This document shows, piece after piece, positions 1-11,125 of a stretch of 64,000 nucleotides of DNA (position 1 is the stretch's first letter; the number at the start of each line of letters is the position of its first letter). Both the position numbers and the translations under genes were made by a program. Where the stretch lies: positions 13,646,649 to 13,710,648 of the forward strand of contig OY747721.1 of the NCBI GenBank assembly GCA_963556495.2. Direction: 5' to 3'. The notes under the pieces were generated by a model. It was not told the origin of the DNA and did not search any database. It saw only the letters and a list, made by a program, of their open reading frames with translations. This DNA is from Valencia hispanica (taxonomy: Eukaryota > Chordata > Actinopteri > Cyprinodontiformes > Valenciidae).

Positions 1-129
1 ATGAGTCACTTGGCAGCGGACAAGTAGCAAGTAAAGAGATCATGGGAAACAACAACAAAAAAACCTGCCATTTTGTAGGGGAAAAATAGATGGTTTGCTA
101 ATAACAGTGGAAGTGGTGGGGTAGGATTC

Positions 130-400
130 CCCAGAATCAGAATCAGAAAGGTTTTATTGCCATATGTGTGAACAAGTTCACAACATTAGGAAATTGCTGC
201 AGTACTTTGTGCAAACATAAGATAGCTTCCCAATTCATGTGTGATAGTAATTGGTTTACTTTACACGATGCGTTGTGTTTGGGTGGTGATGGGGCTGCAC
301 TAAAACAAATTACCCAGGGGGCTGACCTTTGGCAGGGCAGAGCTGACCTCAGCCGTCGAGTCTGCCTGACAGGCACACCAACACACCACAGTATCACAAA
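130..400 (-). repeat. probable LINE 3'-tail fragment
   Basis: CAGAATCAGAAAGGTTTTATTGCC at 136-160 resembles the start of a common fish non-LTR retrotransposon tail, read on the - strand. No reverse transcriptase sequence is visible and the right limit is uncertain. Confidence 0.35.
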
Positions 401-440
401 ACAAGCAGTGTGGATATTACTGGGTAAAAAAGGTCACACG

Positions 441-1324
441 TAGACATTTATAGACATAGGTGAACCACATTAGTAGCATATCTCAATAAATACAAAGCCA
501 GTTTATTTAGTACATTAGCCTTATTAACCCATATTTACCCATAGTCCCGTTGTTTGATATTATCTAGAACTTTCCAAATGGTCCCCATTTATTGAAACCT
601 GATACATAATAGAAAGCGTCAATATATCAGTATCTAGTTATCAATAATATATTTTGCAGAGACATTAGTGATGGGACAGACTAAGGTGACATTTATACAG
701 ATTAGGTTGAAATTTATGTTGTCTTTGTACTTTGTCTAGGGCCGGCTGTTTCAAAAATCCAACTTTACTACACAAAAACAACCAGCTTAGTTGGTTGTTA
801 AGCACAAATAAAGCAAACACCCTGTCAATTTAGTAGTAGGCTAGTTCCAAAGTAAACATGCTTAGTGTGCAGATAATTATTTGCTCCCTGGACTCTCTAC
901 TTATTACTCCATGAGGGGCAAAAAGACCAAACCTGTTAAAAGTACAAAAGGGCAAGGCAGGAAATGACCACTACTAACATTTAAAGCCTGACAAGCAAAT
1001 GCTAGGATGTTAATTGGTCCATTTAGCTGCTACATTAGCTACCATGGTGTTGACTGTTACTTTTACCAACAGACATGCTAACACAGCAGACTGAAAACAC
1101 TCAGAAACAGTTCATTAATGGGATAGTGTTACTTTTAGTTTCTAAGAAAACAACCAAAGAAAAATGGCATGTTTGGAAACTGTTTAAAAAGACACAAACC
1201 CTTCCTTGCATAATGGATACCAGGTAGAGGTCACCAATTAAAGAAGCTGGGCTTTTCTCTGGCTTTTTCTTGCAGAACCTGTAAAAAGTATTGAAAAGCT
1301 GTTTGTGCACCTGGACCTGTTTTA
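441..1324. other. non-coding, no recognised element
   Basis: AT-rich sequence with many short frames interrupted by stops. I see no protein similarity, tandem structure or clear terminal repeats. Confidence 0.5.
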
Positions 1325-1425
1325 GGTTTTTATTGTATTTTATTGGTATCTTATGTGACACAAGTTATCTCATCATTATGAAGTGGAAAGAAAAGAACAC
1401 ATGGTTTTGAACTTTTTGAACTCTG
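1325..1425. mobile_element. solo Tc1-like terminal repeat fragment
   Basis: Carries the terminal sequence found in other Tc1 remnants of this window: TATTTTATTGGTATCTTATG followed by a diverged AAGTGGAAAGAAAAG...CATGGTTTTGAA. No transposase segment adjoins it. Confidence 0.5.
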
Positions 1426-1493
1426 ATGCCTCTGAAGAATATTGAGAATATTGTTCTGGCCTGTCACAAATTGCACTGTGTGCAATGTGAACC

Positions 1494-1897
1494 CAATGGG
1501 GACCCTAAGTCACGCCCTTCTACTTCCGGTCCGTGGGTCCCCTACTCCCCAAAAAAATGAATAAGAGTCAATGGAGCGATAGAAGTTATTTTCTGATCCC
1601 GTTTGAAATGCGCCATGGATTGAACATATGACGTCATAAACATAACTTCTGACTTGTAGGCATTTTAATTGCGAATTTTTACAATCAAATAAATCCCAAA
1701 TCACTTGACAAACAAAGTCGAAACGCACATCATTAGTTGTCATTTAAATTGAGGTACATCATATGTGTGATTCAGGATGTAAGACAAAGCGGACCAGAGC
1801 ATAACTTTTATCGCTTCATTGACTTCCATTCATTATTTTTTTCGGCCAGGGGACCCATGGGCCAATAGGAAGGGGAGATGACTTAGGCTCCCCATTG
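1494..1897. mobile_element. foldback (palindromic) MITE
   Basis: The first and last roughly 120 bp are imperfect inverted copies. The ends are CAATGGGGACCCTAAGTCA at 1494-1512 and CAATGGGGAGCCTAAGTCA on the opposite strand, ending at 1897. The match continues inward through GTCAATGGAGCGATAGAAG versus GTCAATGAAGCGATAAAAG. It has no coding capacity. The 77-codon frame inside it on the - strand is part of the palindrome, not a gene. No clear target duplication was seen, so the superfamily is open. Confidence 0.7.
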
Positions 1898-2662
1898 ATC
1901 TGTCGCTCAGTCCTGCTAAGCCCCGCCCTCCTTAGTTACTGTTGCTAACTCGGACAAGTCGGCAGCTCACTTCATGTTTACAAAAAGAGCCATCAGTGCC
2001 GAAACTGGAACTAAAGAGGCTTGTTACCACTTTTGGAGCCAATAATAATTCATATCTTCGAGGAGCCTTCAGAGAGGTCGGCATTAGGCCATGGGGGTTA
2101 TGTAAAACATTTCAAACTGGAATTACATAAAAAGAAACTGAACACAGAGGCACGGATCTTCAGATCTCAAAGCAAGAGGGAGAAGTTTCTGTTTCTGATT
2201 GCTGTTGTTATAAACTGCTTCACCATCAACTGCTCTCATCTTTACAAAGCTGTTTGTTTGGCCACATCTGCTTATTTCCCTCTGAATTACAACCAATCAG
2301 CATGACCTAACCACAGCTCCTGCTCAGTGACTCGATAGGGCCATTCCGTGTACATACCCCCATACAGGTACTCCGTTGGTTCCTAAAATGGCCCTGAAAA
2401 TGGCCCTCTGCTCTCGGGAAACCATGTATCATTTTACATGTGCCCCAGGCACATCGTTTAGCTATTTTTGTGGGGGAAAAAAGGGAAATTACAGTCCAGA
2501 AAACCACAAAAGTGTTGTAGGTCCTAATGCTTCTCTGTGAAGCAAGACAGGGAGAATGTCCAAGTCTGTTAATTCCCGGAAAACTGGTAGTTGAATGCTA
2601 TTGGCTCATTTGCGTTGAGAAGGTGGGGCTGAGCAGGACTGAGCGACAAGGTCAATTAGATA
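1893..2662. mobile_element. non-autonomous DNA element with terminal inverted repeats
   Basis: TGTCGCTCAGTCCTGCTAAG (1901-1920) is repeated inverted as CTGAGCAGGACTGAGCGACA (2629-2648), with further matching bases on both sides (about 35 bp in total). The interior has no recognisable transposase. Its left end overlaps or abuts the foldback MITE at 1494-1897. Confidence 0.55.
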
Positions 2663-3770
2663 TTATCCAGCTTTTCCACACACCACCTATCAGATAGCAG
2701 TGTGTCAGAAATGTAAATATGACCAAAAAAAGTGTAATCTCAATTGAATTCTTGTATTGTGGAGAAATGTTGAAAAGGCCTGAGTGACTTAGAATTTCTT
2801 GCCAACTCAGCTTCTTGTCATCTGAAATATGGCATCAGGACATAGTGAATTTACTCAATAACTAGTCTTGTGGAGCTATTAAAAGTCAAGGGCCAAAACA
2901 GAAGAATCTGACCCCTGCTCCTAAATCTTGCCTGTGCTTATCGACTATAAGTTGCTATTCAGAACAACTTTGAATAGAGCCAATGGCAGAATGTCAACAT
3001 AAATACAAGTCAGCAATTGAATGTTGCTTTTAGCCTCTCCCCTCTGCAAGACTCTGCTTTTGTAAATGCTGCATCAAGGTTCTTCAGAGTAGCGAGCAGT
3101 TTGCTGCGTCTTGTTTGTGCAAGCTTTATTTCACCCTTGTGAACAGGTTGTTTCACACATTTAAAAGAGACTCTGTTTGCGCCTTAAAGGCTGTTTTATG
3201 TCTTTGTCTGAGAAAGTGAAGCGCTCTCAACTATGGAGACTTGTTTGTCCTTCTCGGGCTCAAACGCTCGCAATCGCTGATCTAGCAGGACTTCTTTTCT
3301 CTCTGTTCTTCTGTTCTCTGTTAGGGCTTCGTTCACACGTGTCTTTTTAACACTTGAAATATCTTTTTCCTGGATCAACTCTGTATATGTGCTTGTGTTT
3401 TGATTTTAAATCCCTGGGCGGACATGTCTGTGGACACTGAGGCACATAGCCCTGTCTGGAAGAAGTGCAGCTCGATTTTATAACGCAATTTGTATGTTAA
3501 AAAGGCAGACTCAGGTTGTTTGTATGTTTCGGTGCGTGTGTGTTTGTGTGAATATTGACCAGTGGAGGATATGTTGCTGACGGGGCAGCCACTCTAGCCA
3601 TTGTGTCAGACAGGGGAGGCTGCTTGCTTTCAATTCATTATTGACTAATCTCATTAGCTGGGGATCCTATTGTTGAATGAGCCCCAGAAACTGACTTCTC
3701 TTCCTCAGTGAGCCACAGACCACACATTCACAAACACCTTCGCATGAAGACTTGCTTACAATGAAACTTT
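2663..3770. other. non-coding, no recognised repeat
   Basis: Single-copy-looking sequence. No exon with homology, no terminal repeats and no tandem array were seen. Confidence 0.45.
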
Positions 3771-3774
3771 TTCA

Positions 3775-4670
3775 CATGTTGCCCCATTACGACTATGAAT
3801 TTCAATCTACGTTTATTGGGATCTTATGTGATAAAGTATTCCATAACTGTGAATTGGAAGAGAAATAAAATGTGGTTCAAAGATGTTTTGGAAATACTAT
3901 GTTGTATGTATTTAGCTCTATGCTGCTTCCATCAACTCTGACCACAGTACAGCATGGTGGTGACCGTGCTGTACTATAGAGATGGCCTGTTCAAGATAAT
4001 ACGGACTGCAAGTTTTCCATCACGCACAGAGCCAAAAAACTCAGTTTTGGTCTTAACTGACAAAAGCACCTCCTTCAGTATGTTTCTGGTGTCCCCTACA
4101 TGGCTTGTTGAACCTTTTTTTTTAACAATGACCTTCTTTATGACATTCTTTAATGTGGAGTGCATGACTAATACTTATCATGTCAGACAGATTTTCCCAC
4201 CTAATCTGTTGATCTCTGTGACTCCTCCAAAGTTACCACAGGCTTCTTGGCTGCTCCTGTGATTAATGCTTTCCTTCCCCAGCCTGTCAATTTAGGTGAG
4301 GGGCCATGTGTTGGTAGGTTTGCACTCGTGCTAGACACGTTCTATTTTGACTTTGATATTTTAGATTGAACAGTTCTCTGTGAGATATACAATACTTGGG
4401 AAAATATTGCTTTAAGATTCTGTGCAACGTTATCCACAACCTATCTGGTGGTTTGCTTGATCTTTATGATGCTGTTTGTTCTCTGACGTTCTCTAACCAA
4501 CCTCTGAGACTTTCAAAAAACAGCTGAATTTGTGTTTCTTGTAAGCAAAGGAAATGTGTAGTAGCCTTCCTTCAGCCAGCTGATCAACGATGCGCAACAA
4601 TGGGGTGCTTTCACTGGCCTCTCAATAAATGTACTTTCAACTGTAGAAATTGGTACTCTAGGTATATTAT
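3775..4670 (-). mobile_element. degraded Tc1-like transposon
   Basis: A Tc1 terminal segment occurs at 3795-3890 (TTTATTGGGATCTTATGTGA, then GAATTGGAAGAGAAATAAAA). The - strand at 3974-4165 encodes SHVGDTRNILKEVLLSVKTK, a remnant of the transposase block normally reading ...KVLWSDETK. The first catalytic Asp is lost here. Reverse-oriented N-terminal transposase sequence continues to about 4500. The last 135 bp recur at 7480-7615. Confidence 0.7.
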
Positions 4671-4734
4671 ACACATTGATTGAATCAATTTGCTAGCTGG
4701 ATACAACTAATTTGGTTACGCTGGATTTTATTTA

Positions 4735-4816
4735 AGGGTATCCAAGTAAATGGAGCACCCACCCCCGCCCCCCGCAATCCTGCATAGGCTAAGCTGTACA
4801 GATAATGGATGGGTAG

Positions 4817-4847
<31 letters not shown>

Positions 4848-4850
4848 ATA
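4735..4850 (+). repeat. fish tRNA-like SINE tail plus (TA)n
   Basis: CACCCACCCCCGCCCCCCGC followed by AATCCTGCATAGGCTAAGC and a GGATGGGTAG tail matches the 3' end of the repeat seen complete at 21245-21610. A short TA run follows at 4817-4846. Confidence 0.5.
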
Positions 4851-5639
4851 CTTCGATTTCACAGTCATAAATTGAAGTTTTTGGTTAGATATGAATACTT
4901 TGGTATGGTACTGTATGAACACAGATTGCTACAGAGATAGTAGTTTTCTGTTATTACAGACACCCGTTTGGTTAGAAGTTTTATTGGCAATAAAACTTCA
5001 ATTAATAATTTTAATAAAGTGACTGCCTATCTGTGTTATCCACTTGATTAGCTAATTATGTGTTCAGCACTTTTTTTGTCTTGACTCATGTGAGTATGTG
5101 CCCTTGTCTTTGTCTTACGGCTGCACATGTAGTTGTATCACCGCTGTCGACCTTTTTGCTCTGCTGCTCCTGGATCACGCTCACCTGCGCGTCTGTGAAA
5201 ACATCTGCTTTGCATATCAACTCACCACTGAAAGCGTAAACTTTGCAGTCATGGAAAAGGAGATGCAAAGTTGTGATTTGCACACTGCCCTTAATGATAG
5301 CAGCTCAGGCTAGCCTTTCAGTCCATGCCAGGTGAGCAGGATGGGGGGGGCACAAAACTCGGCTCGGCAGCGTTACCCAGTGTAGAAACTCGACCGACTG
5401 CTGAGAGAGATTCATAACCCAACTGGCCTGTAATTGCTGATGGTTCAGCACTTTTCAGGGGCAGAAACAGCAGGCTACTAAGTTTTTCATTTTTTTCACC
5501 TCTTGCAGCACTCATTTCCTGCACCTTTTTGATCCAGCAAGTTACATATCTCCTCTATTTCCTTGTGCTGCAGCCCCTAACACCTTCACTCTGTTTGCCT
5601 GTGTGTTTATATTTACTAGGCACAGATTTTTAAGGTATC

Positions 5640-7000
5640 ATAACCCTGAGTGAAAATACCATGATTTTATGGTTTCACTGCAGGTATGGGCTGGTTACCA
5701 GGTAATAAAGGCATACAAAAAGTTGCTGTTATAAAAGTGCTAATATTTTCCATGATGACACTCCTTGGGTATGTCGTCCTTTTTATGAAGCCTTGAATTG
5801 ATCTGAAATCTCTCTAGCTGTATAATGTAACATCTAGAGATGATTAGTAGACTAGAGTTGGAAGACCTGAGTGGTATGGGTCTTAGGTATAGTGACAACA
5901 GATCTTTAACATACTTTGGTGCTAAGCCATTCAATGATTTATAAACTAGTAAAAGTATTTTGAAGTCTATTCTCTGATCTACAGGGAGCCAGTGTAAGGA
6001 CTTTACAACTGGGGTGATGCGCTCTACTTTCCTGGTTCTACTGAGGACACGAGCAGCAGCATTCTGGATCAGCTGCAGCTGTCTTATTGACTTTTTAAGC
6101 AGACCTGTGAGGATGCTGTTGCAATAATCAATCTCACTAAAGATAAACGCATGGATACGTTTTTCGAGGTCCCATTGCGGCATTAGTCCTTTAACCCTAG
6201 AAATGTTCTTCAGGTGATAGAAGGCTGACCCGGTTATGCCTTTTTGTGACCCTGGAGGTTCAGGTCTGAGTCCATTACTACACCTAGATTTCAGGCCTGA
6301 TCGGTAGTTTCTAGCTGTATTAACTGAAGCTGTGGGCTAACCCTTGATCGTTTTTCTTCAGGTCCAAAAATAATTACTTCGATTTTGTTTCTGTTCAGCT
6401 GGAAAAATAATGGCACCTCCATTCATTGATTTTCTTAATGCATTTGCTTAGGGTTTGGATGGGTTCAAAGTCACTTGAAAACATTGTAATGTAGAGCTGA
6501 GTATCATCTTCAAAGTTATGGTAACTAATCTTATTTGTTGTTATATTCTGGGTTAGCGGGAGCATGGAGATATTTAATAGGATAGCCCAAGGATGGAGCC
6601 CTGGGGCACCCCAAATGTGATTTCTGTCTGTTCTGATTAAGAATTGCCTATTGACAGAAATAATTTCCTTTTCTTTAGCTAAGACTCAAACCAGCCAAGT
6701 ACTGTACCAGAGACTCTGACCCACCTCTCCTGTCATTTCAATAATGTATCATGGTCAGCAGTGTCAAATGCTGCACTGAGGTCCAAAAGTACCAGCATTG
6801 TGAACTTACCACAGTCTGTATTTATGTGGATTTTATTGAACATCTTGACGAGGGCAGTTTCAGTGCTGTGGTGAGCACGGAAACCGGACTGAAAAATATC
6901 AAAATGGTTGGTCATTGTTAGGAAGCTATTTAACTGTTGAAACACATCTTTTTCAGTGATCTTGTTGATGAATAAAAGATCAGAGAATGGCCATCAGTCT
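5640..7000 (-). mobile_element. degraded LINE (L2/CR1-like) reverse transcriptase
   Basis: The - strand carries ordered remnants of a non-LTR reverse transcriptase. FQSGFRAHHSTETAL and LLDLSAAFDTADHDTLL lie at 6733-6945, GVPQGSILG near 6600 and FEDDTQLY near 6500. The C-terminal block FSEIDYCNSILTGLLKKS ... LQLIQNAAARVLSRTRK ... SLHWLPVDQRIDFKIL is at 5740-6183. The catalytic box F-A-D-D has become F-E-D-D, and stops and frameshifts separate the pieces, so it is inactive. The clade is assigned from memory of fish L2-type proteins. Confidence 0.85.
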
Positions 7001-7479
7001 TGTGGTGAAACTTAAGGAGCTTTACCAATCTGTCTTCTGTTAAGATGATTCTGTTTTAAAACTACAACTAGTTAGTTGGTAAGTTGGTTGGCCAGATGGT
7101 TAAAATAAAATCAATTTCATGATGTTATGCAATTTTGTTTTACATTTTTTGTGTCAACTGTATTTTTCTGTTTTTTCTCCTGGTCATTATACAAGTTAGA
7201 GTCGTATACTGATCTAAAATTAAATTACATCTCATTAAAAACCAATATGTAAGCAAAAAAGCAACAGACATGAATTATAAATGCTATTGTAGTTTTCGAA
7301 TGCTTGTTACGCAACTATAAAAAAATTATTTTGGTGAATGAACTTGGCTTCCTGCTTGTGCCAACATGCTGATTGTAGCTTACTAGCTGTAATTACCTGG
7401 CTTCATCCAAGTCATCAATGGCACTCCTTTGGTTTACATGGTGTGACTCCATGTTTTAATGATCGGCAATATTTCCAAA

Positions 7480-7615
7480 TAGCTGAATTTGTCTTTCTTG
7501 TAAGTAAAAAGAAAATGCATATTAGCCCTCCTTCAGCCAGCTGACCAGGAAAATGCAACAATTGGGTGCTTTCAATGATCTCTCAATAAATGGACTCCCA
7601 ACTGTAGAACTGTAG
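7480..7615. repeat. second copy of the 4515-4650 unit
   Basis: Shares with 4515-4650 an ordered series: AGCTGAATTTGT, TTTCTTGTAAG, CCTTCAGCCAGCTGA, GGGTGCTTTCA, TCTCAATAAATG and CAACTGTAGAA. This is a diverged dispersed repeat, probably a Tc1 end plus flank. Confidence 0.6.
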
Positions 7616-7620
7616 GTTTA

Positions 7621-9780
7621 TTTTGTGGTTTTTGAACAATAATTGGTGTACACTGAGACTGTTAACTAGCCCGTGCCTAGTGAGGAGGTGTTGCTAGGAC
7701 CCAGAAACAGCCAGTCAGAAATATAACAAATTCTGATGTTTTTGGTCTTTATCCTGCAGAATATTGCAATTTTTATTGCCTTTTTTGTTTTGCTCTTTTA
7801 TTGATAGCAGAAATATGATAAGCTAATTTTAGATAGTTAATTAGCTAAGATCTGCTTTGGTAGGTAGTCTGCTGTCAGGTGCTTCACAGACCTGCTACTT
7901 AAAGATTACCTACTGTGGTTTTAATACAGCATATCTTTTCTTAGTTACCAGTTAACTTAATGAGATTGATGAAAAATGAAAAACATATAATACCTCTGCA
8001 TTTGGTTAATTCTTAGTGGCTTTTAAGTGTGCTTTAAATGAATAAAAACCATTTCAGTTCAGGCTACACATTTGCTTGCTTCTTGCTGCAATCTTCTAGT
8101 GCATAAATTGCGTGTGATTATGTTGCGTTTGCTTCAGATGACAGCTTCAGTCTTGAATGGCCTAATTCATGTAAACTGCTTCCAATCAAGGTATTTACTA
8201 TTCATTTGTTGCTATTCTTAGCCAGCTGTAAGATTAAAGAAAAAGAAACAAACTGTTTTAGAAACATGTTATCCGCACCTCTGAGACTGTACACAAGCTC
8301 TCTGATTTGCCTCTAGATTTCATTAATGCAGTAACTTCACAGATAGAGCTGGAGCTTTAGTAATGTACACTCAATAAAATAATACAGGATGGAAGGAGAT
8401 AGAATGAAGGATGAAGAAATATTGATGCACAATGAGTAAATGTTGGTGCTGATTAAGGACTGTGCTGAGTATTCCCCTCTCTGGAGAATCTCCTTTTTCC
8501 TTTTTCTTCCCCTGACACATTGGCATTCTTCACAGCTCAATGTGAAATGAGAAGCGTCCTGATTCATTTTCACAAAGGCAATCAAAACACGGCTGTACGT
8601 GATATCTGGCAAAATAGAGCACTTTGAGCTGCACAGATTCAAAAAAGAGGCAGAGGAGAGGAGGTGGAGGTCTGCATGTTGCATGGGATTCATTACATGT
8701 TTGTGTGTGTGTGTGTGTCCCCGCGGCTCCAAAAGGAAGATTTGTGACACAGATTTACAGCAGGCTCTGCTGCCTAACCTCTAAATCAGCCCTCCTCCCA
8801 CACGACTAACCCCCTCCACCCTCTGCCCCACATTCTCCTTTTTTACATACAGACACAAACCGCCTGATCACGGAGGGGGCGTTAGGGACATTGCTGGTGA
8901 TGGGGAGGGTGGAAAAGGTCGGATTGGTGCTGTCAAAAGCCTCCTCACTGCGGATCAAGCGCCTGCCTGTCTGGTAATGTGTCGTCATCGACCAATTAGG
9001 TAAATCCAGATCAAACAGGCACAGGGAACAGCCTCTCACTACCCCTCTCAAAGCGCCCTGCTCTTTAATTGAACACATTTGTGGAACGAGAGTCACCTCT
9101 CTGCAGGGAATGATGACTGTTAATGCAAAATCAGTGCTCTAAAGGCTTTATCAAAGTGGCTGTGGATGTGGAAAATCTGATTTTTTTTTATGAGCCATGC
9201 CAGAATATACAAAGTGAACCTTATCAGATCATGTTGTTCCTATGAAGAAATTAGCTGGTAAAAAAAGTACAACGTTAAGACAAAATGCAAAACTTTTGCT
9301 CAACATTCCCATACATGAAATATGTATTACTCTGATAGGAAGAAGATTACTTTTACTTTACTTTTTTAAAGAAAAGATTATTTGCCCAAAATACATTTCT
9401 TAACTAATTCTAGTATAATGGTATGGTCAAGTTACTTTTGTTTTCTGATTGCAGGTTAATTGAATTAACCTTATCTGATTGATAAGGTTAATTCAGATCC
9501 TCCTTTTCAAACTCCCAATGCTTAGTATTCCAGCAATGTAATTTCTTCAGAAAGTTGGACTTAACTATCTAATTCTAATTTAATATACCAGTCAATCCTA
9601 AATACTAGTCTTCTTGAAAGCATTTTGTGGAGTAATCTACAGCTTCACTCTGCACAAGCACAAGTTCTATGTTAAGTTCAAGCATGTTAAAACTGAATTA
9701 ATGTTCATAGTTTATCAATAAACAATTCAGTCCCAACATGAACTCATTTTATTAATCCAACACATTTTAATTCAAGAAAA
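7621..9780. other. mostly unique non-coding sequence
   Basis: No repeat was recognised apart from a (GT)n run at about 8701-8718. Sequence from 8340 to 9150 is less AT-rich than its surroundings and could be regulatory. Frames here are short and overlap on both strands. Confidence 0.4.
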
Positions 9781-9784
9781 TGTT

Positions 9785-10900
9785 AAAAATATCCAAGTCA
9801 TGAAATTGTGACCAACATCCAAGGTCAAAATTATTCCTGCCCCCGGCAGGTTTAAGTAATCCCTCAAAAGATAACAAAACAATGCAAAAGCAGTTTCAAT
9901 TATCTGCTATCTATTGATTAGAAAAATGGCATGTCAAACATTCATTCCCTTCATGCCCTTCTTAATTGTCAATGAAAAAAATCTTTACTGGCATTACAGC
10001 AATCAAACCCTTTTTGTAATTGCAGACCAGCTTTCAATTCAGTTCAGTGTACTTATATAGCTCCGATTCACAACAGATTCTCAAGGCACTTTACAAGAAA
10101 AGTCATTTCAATACAATCATACAAACATTCAAATCAGTTTAACATTTTTCTGTTTAAGGATTCCCAGCAGACTGCATTGAGTCATTGACTTGAGGTTGTA
10201 ACCCCATTTATGCAGATTCCAACCACAGCAATCCCTCATACTGAGCAAAAACTCCCCTTTAACAAGAAGAAACCTCCAGCAGAACCAGGCTCAGTACGAG
10301 CGGCCATCTGCCGACCGTCTGGGGTTTCGAGAAGACAGAGCAGAAACACAGAAAGAACAAGAGAACTGATGTAAGAGTACTTTCTATATTAAAGAGAGTA
10401 AAAAGTTGATAACAGGACAGGAAGGATGCTCAGTGACTGAGAGACACATCGCAGTTGGTGCCCCCTGTCCAACAGGGCATTGTAGCTAAGCAGGATACCA
10501 GACCATTTGTAAATACCAGGTGTAGCTTCTATGGAGAGAAAAACACTGAGAAAAAACAAAGTTAACAGTAAAAATAACAGCAAATGAAATACAACTGGAA
10601 AGTAGTAAAAGAGAAAAGGAGCAGAGAGAAGAAAATTGGTCAGTGTGTCCTCCAACAGTCTAAGCCTATAAATATATAGCAGCATAACTACAGAGATAGC
10701 TCAGGATAACCCAGCCCGTTAGAATTAGACATGAGAGAGGCAGAGCCAGGGAGAACCGTCTTTCAAAATGTACTCATATATTTGGTGGTGAGTTTTTTAA
10801 GGTTGAAAGGTGTACTTGCCATCACCCTAATGTTCAGCTCGTTCCATAGATTCTCCATCAGATTTAAGTCGGGATTCTGGCTGGGCCTCTCCAAAAAGTT
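9785..10900. mobile_element. Tc1-like remnant split by a 0.7 kb insertion
   Basis: The left part (9785-10037) parallels 25840-26010: CCCTCAAAAGA, AATGGCATGTCAAACATT, ATTACAGCAATCAAAC, TGCAGACC. The right part (10760-10900) continues as reverse-oriented transposase sequence (GATTTAAGTCGGGATTCTGGC). Between them sits the dispersed repeat at 10038-10759. Confidence 0.6.
10038..10759. repeat. dispersed fish repeat, copy 1 (TATATAGC family)
   Basis: Begins TTCAGTTCAGTGTACTTATA and contains ACAAGAAAAGTCATTTCAAT, AGAAACCTCCAGCAGAACC, GAGCGGCCATCTGCC and GTAAAAAGTTGATAACAGG. The same ordered blocks recur at 48624-49335 and 53935-54440. CTTTCAA flanks it on both sides (10031-10037, 10760-10766), a possible target duplication. 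The class is not determined. Confidence 0.7.
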
Positions 10901-10994
10901 AATATTACGTCCAAGCAGAAGAAACATGTTAGTAACGTAAAACGATTACTTTGAACCTGCCAGAGGCATGGATAACTTTGGATTTATATATGTA

Positions 10995-11125
10995 GCATAG
11001 CGCTGTGATGGACTGGCGACCTGTCCAGTGTGTACCCCGCCCCGTGACTGCTGGAGATTGGCACCAGCCCCTTGCCACCCTGCATTGGCTGGACGGGTAC
11101 AGATGATGGATGCATGGATGTAGCC
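10995..11125 (+). repeat. tRNA-like SINE family, 3' fragment
   Basis: GATGGACTGGCGACCTGTCC, TGTACCCCGCC and a GATGATGGATGCATGG tail match the 3' half of the copy at 21245-21610. Confidence 0.6.
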
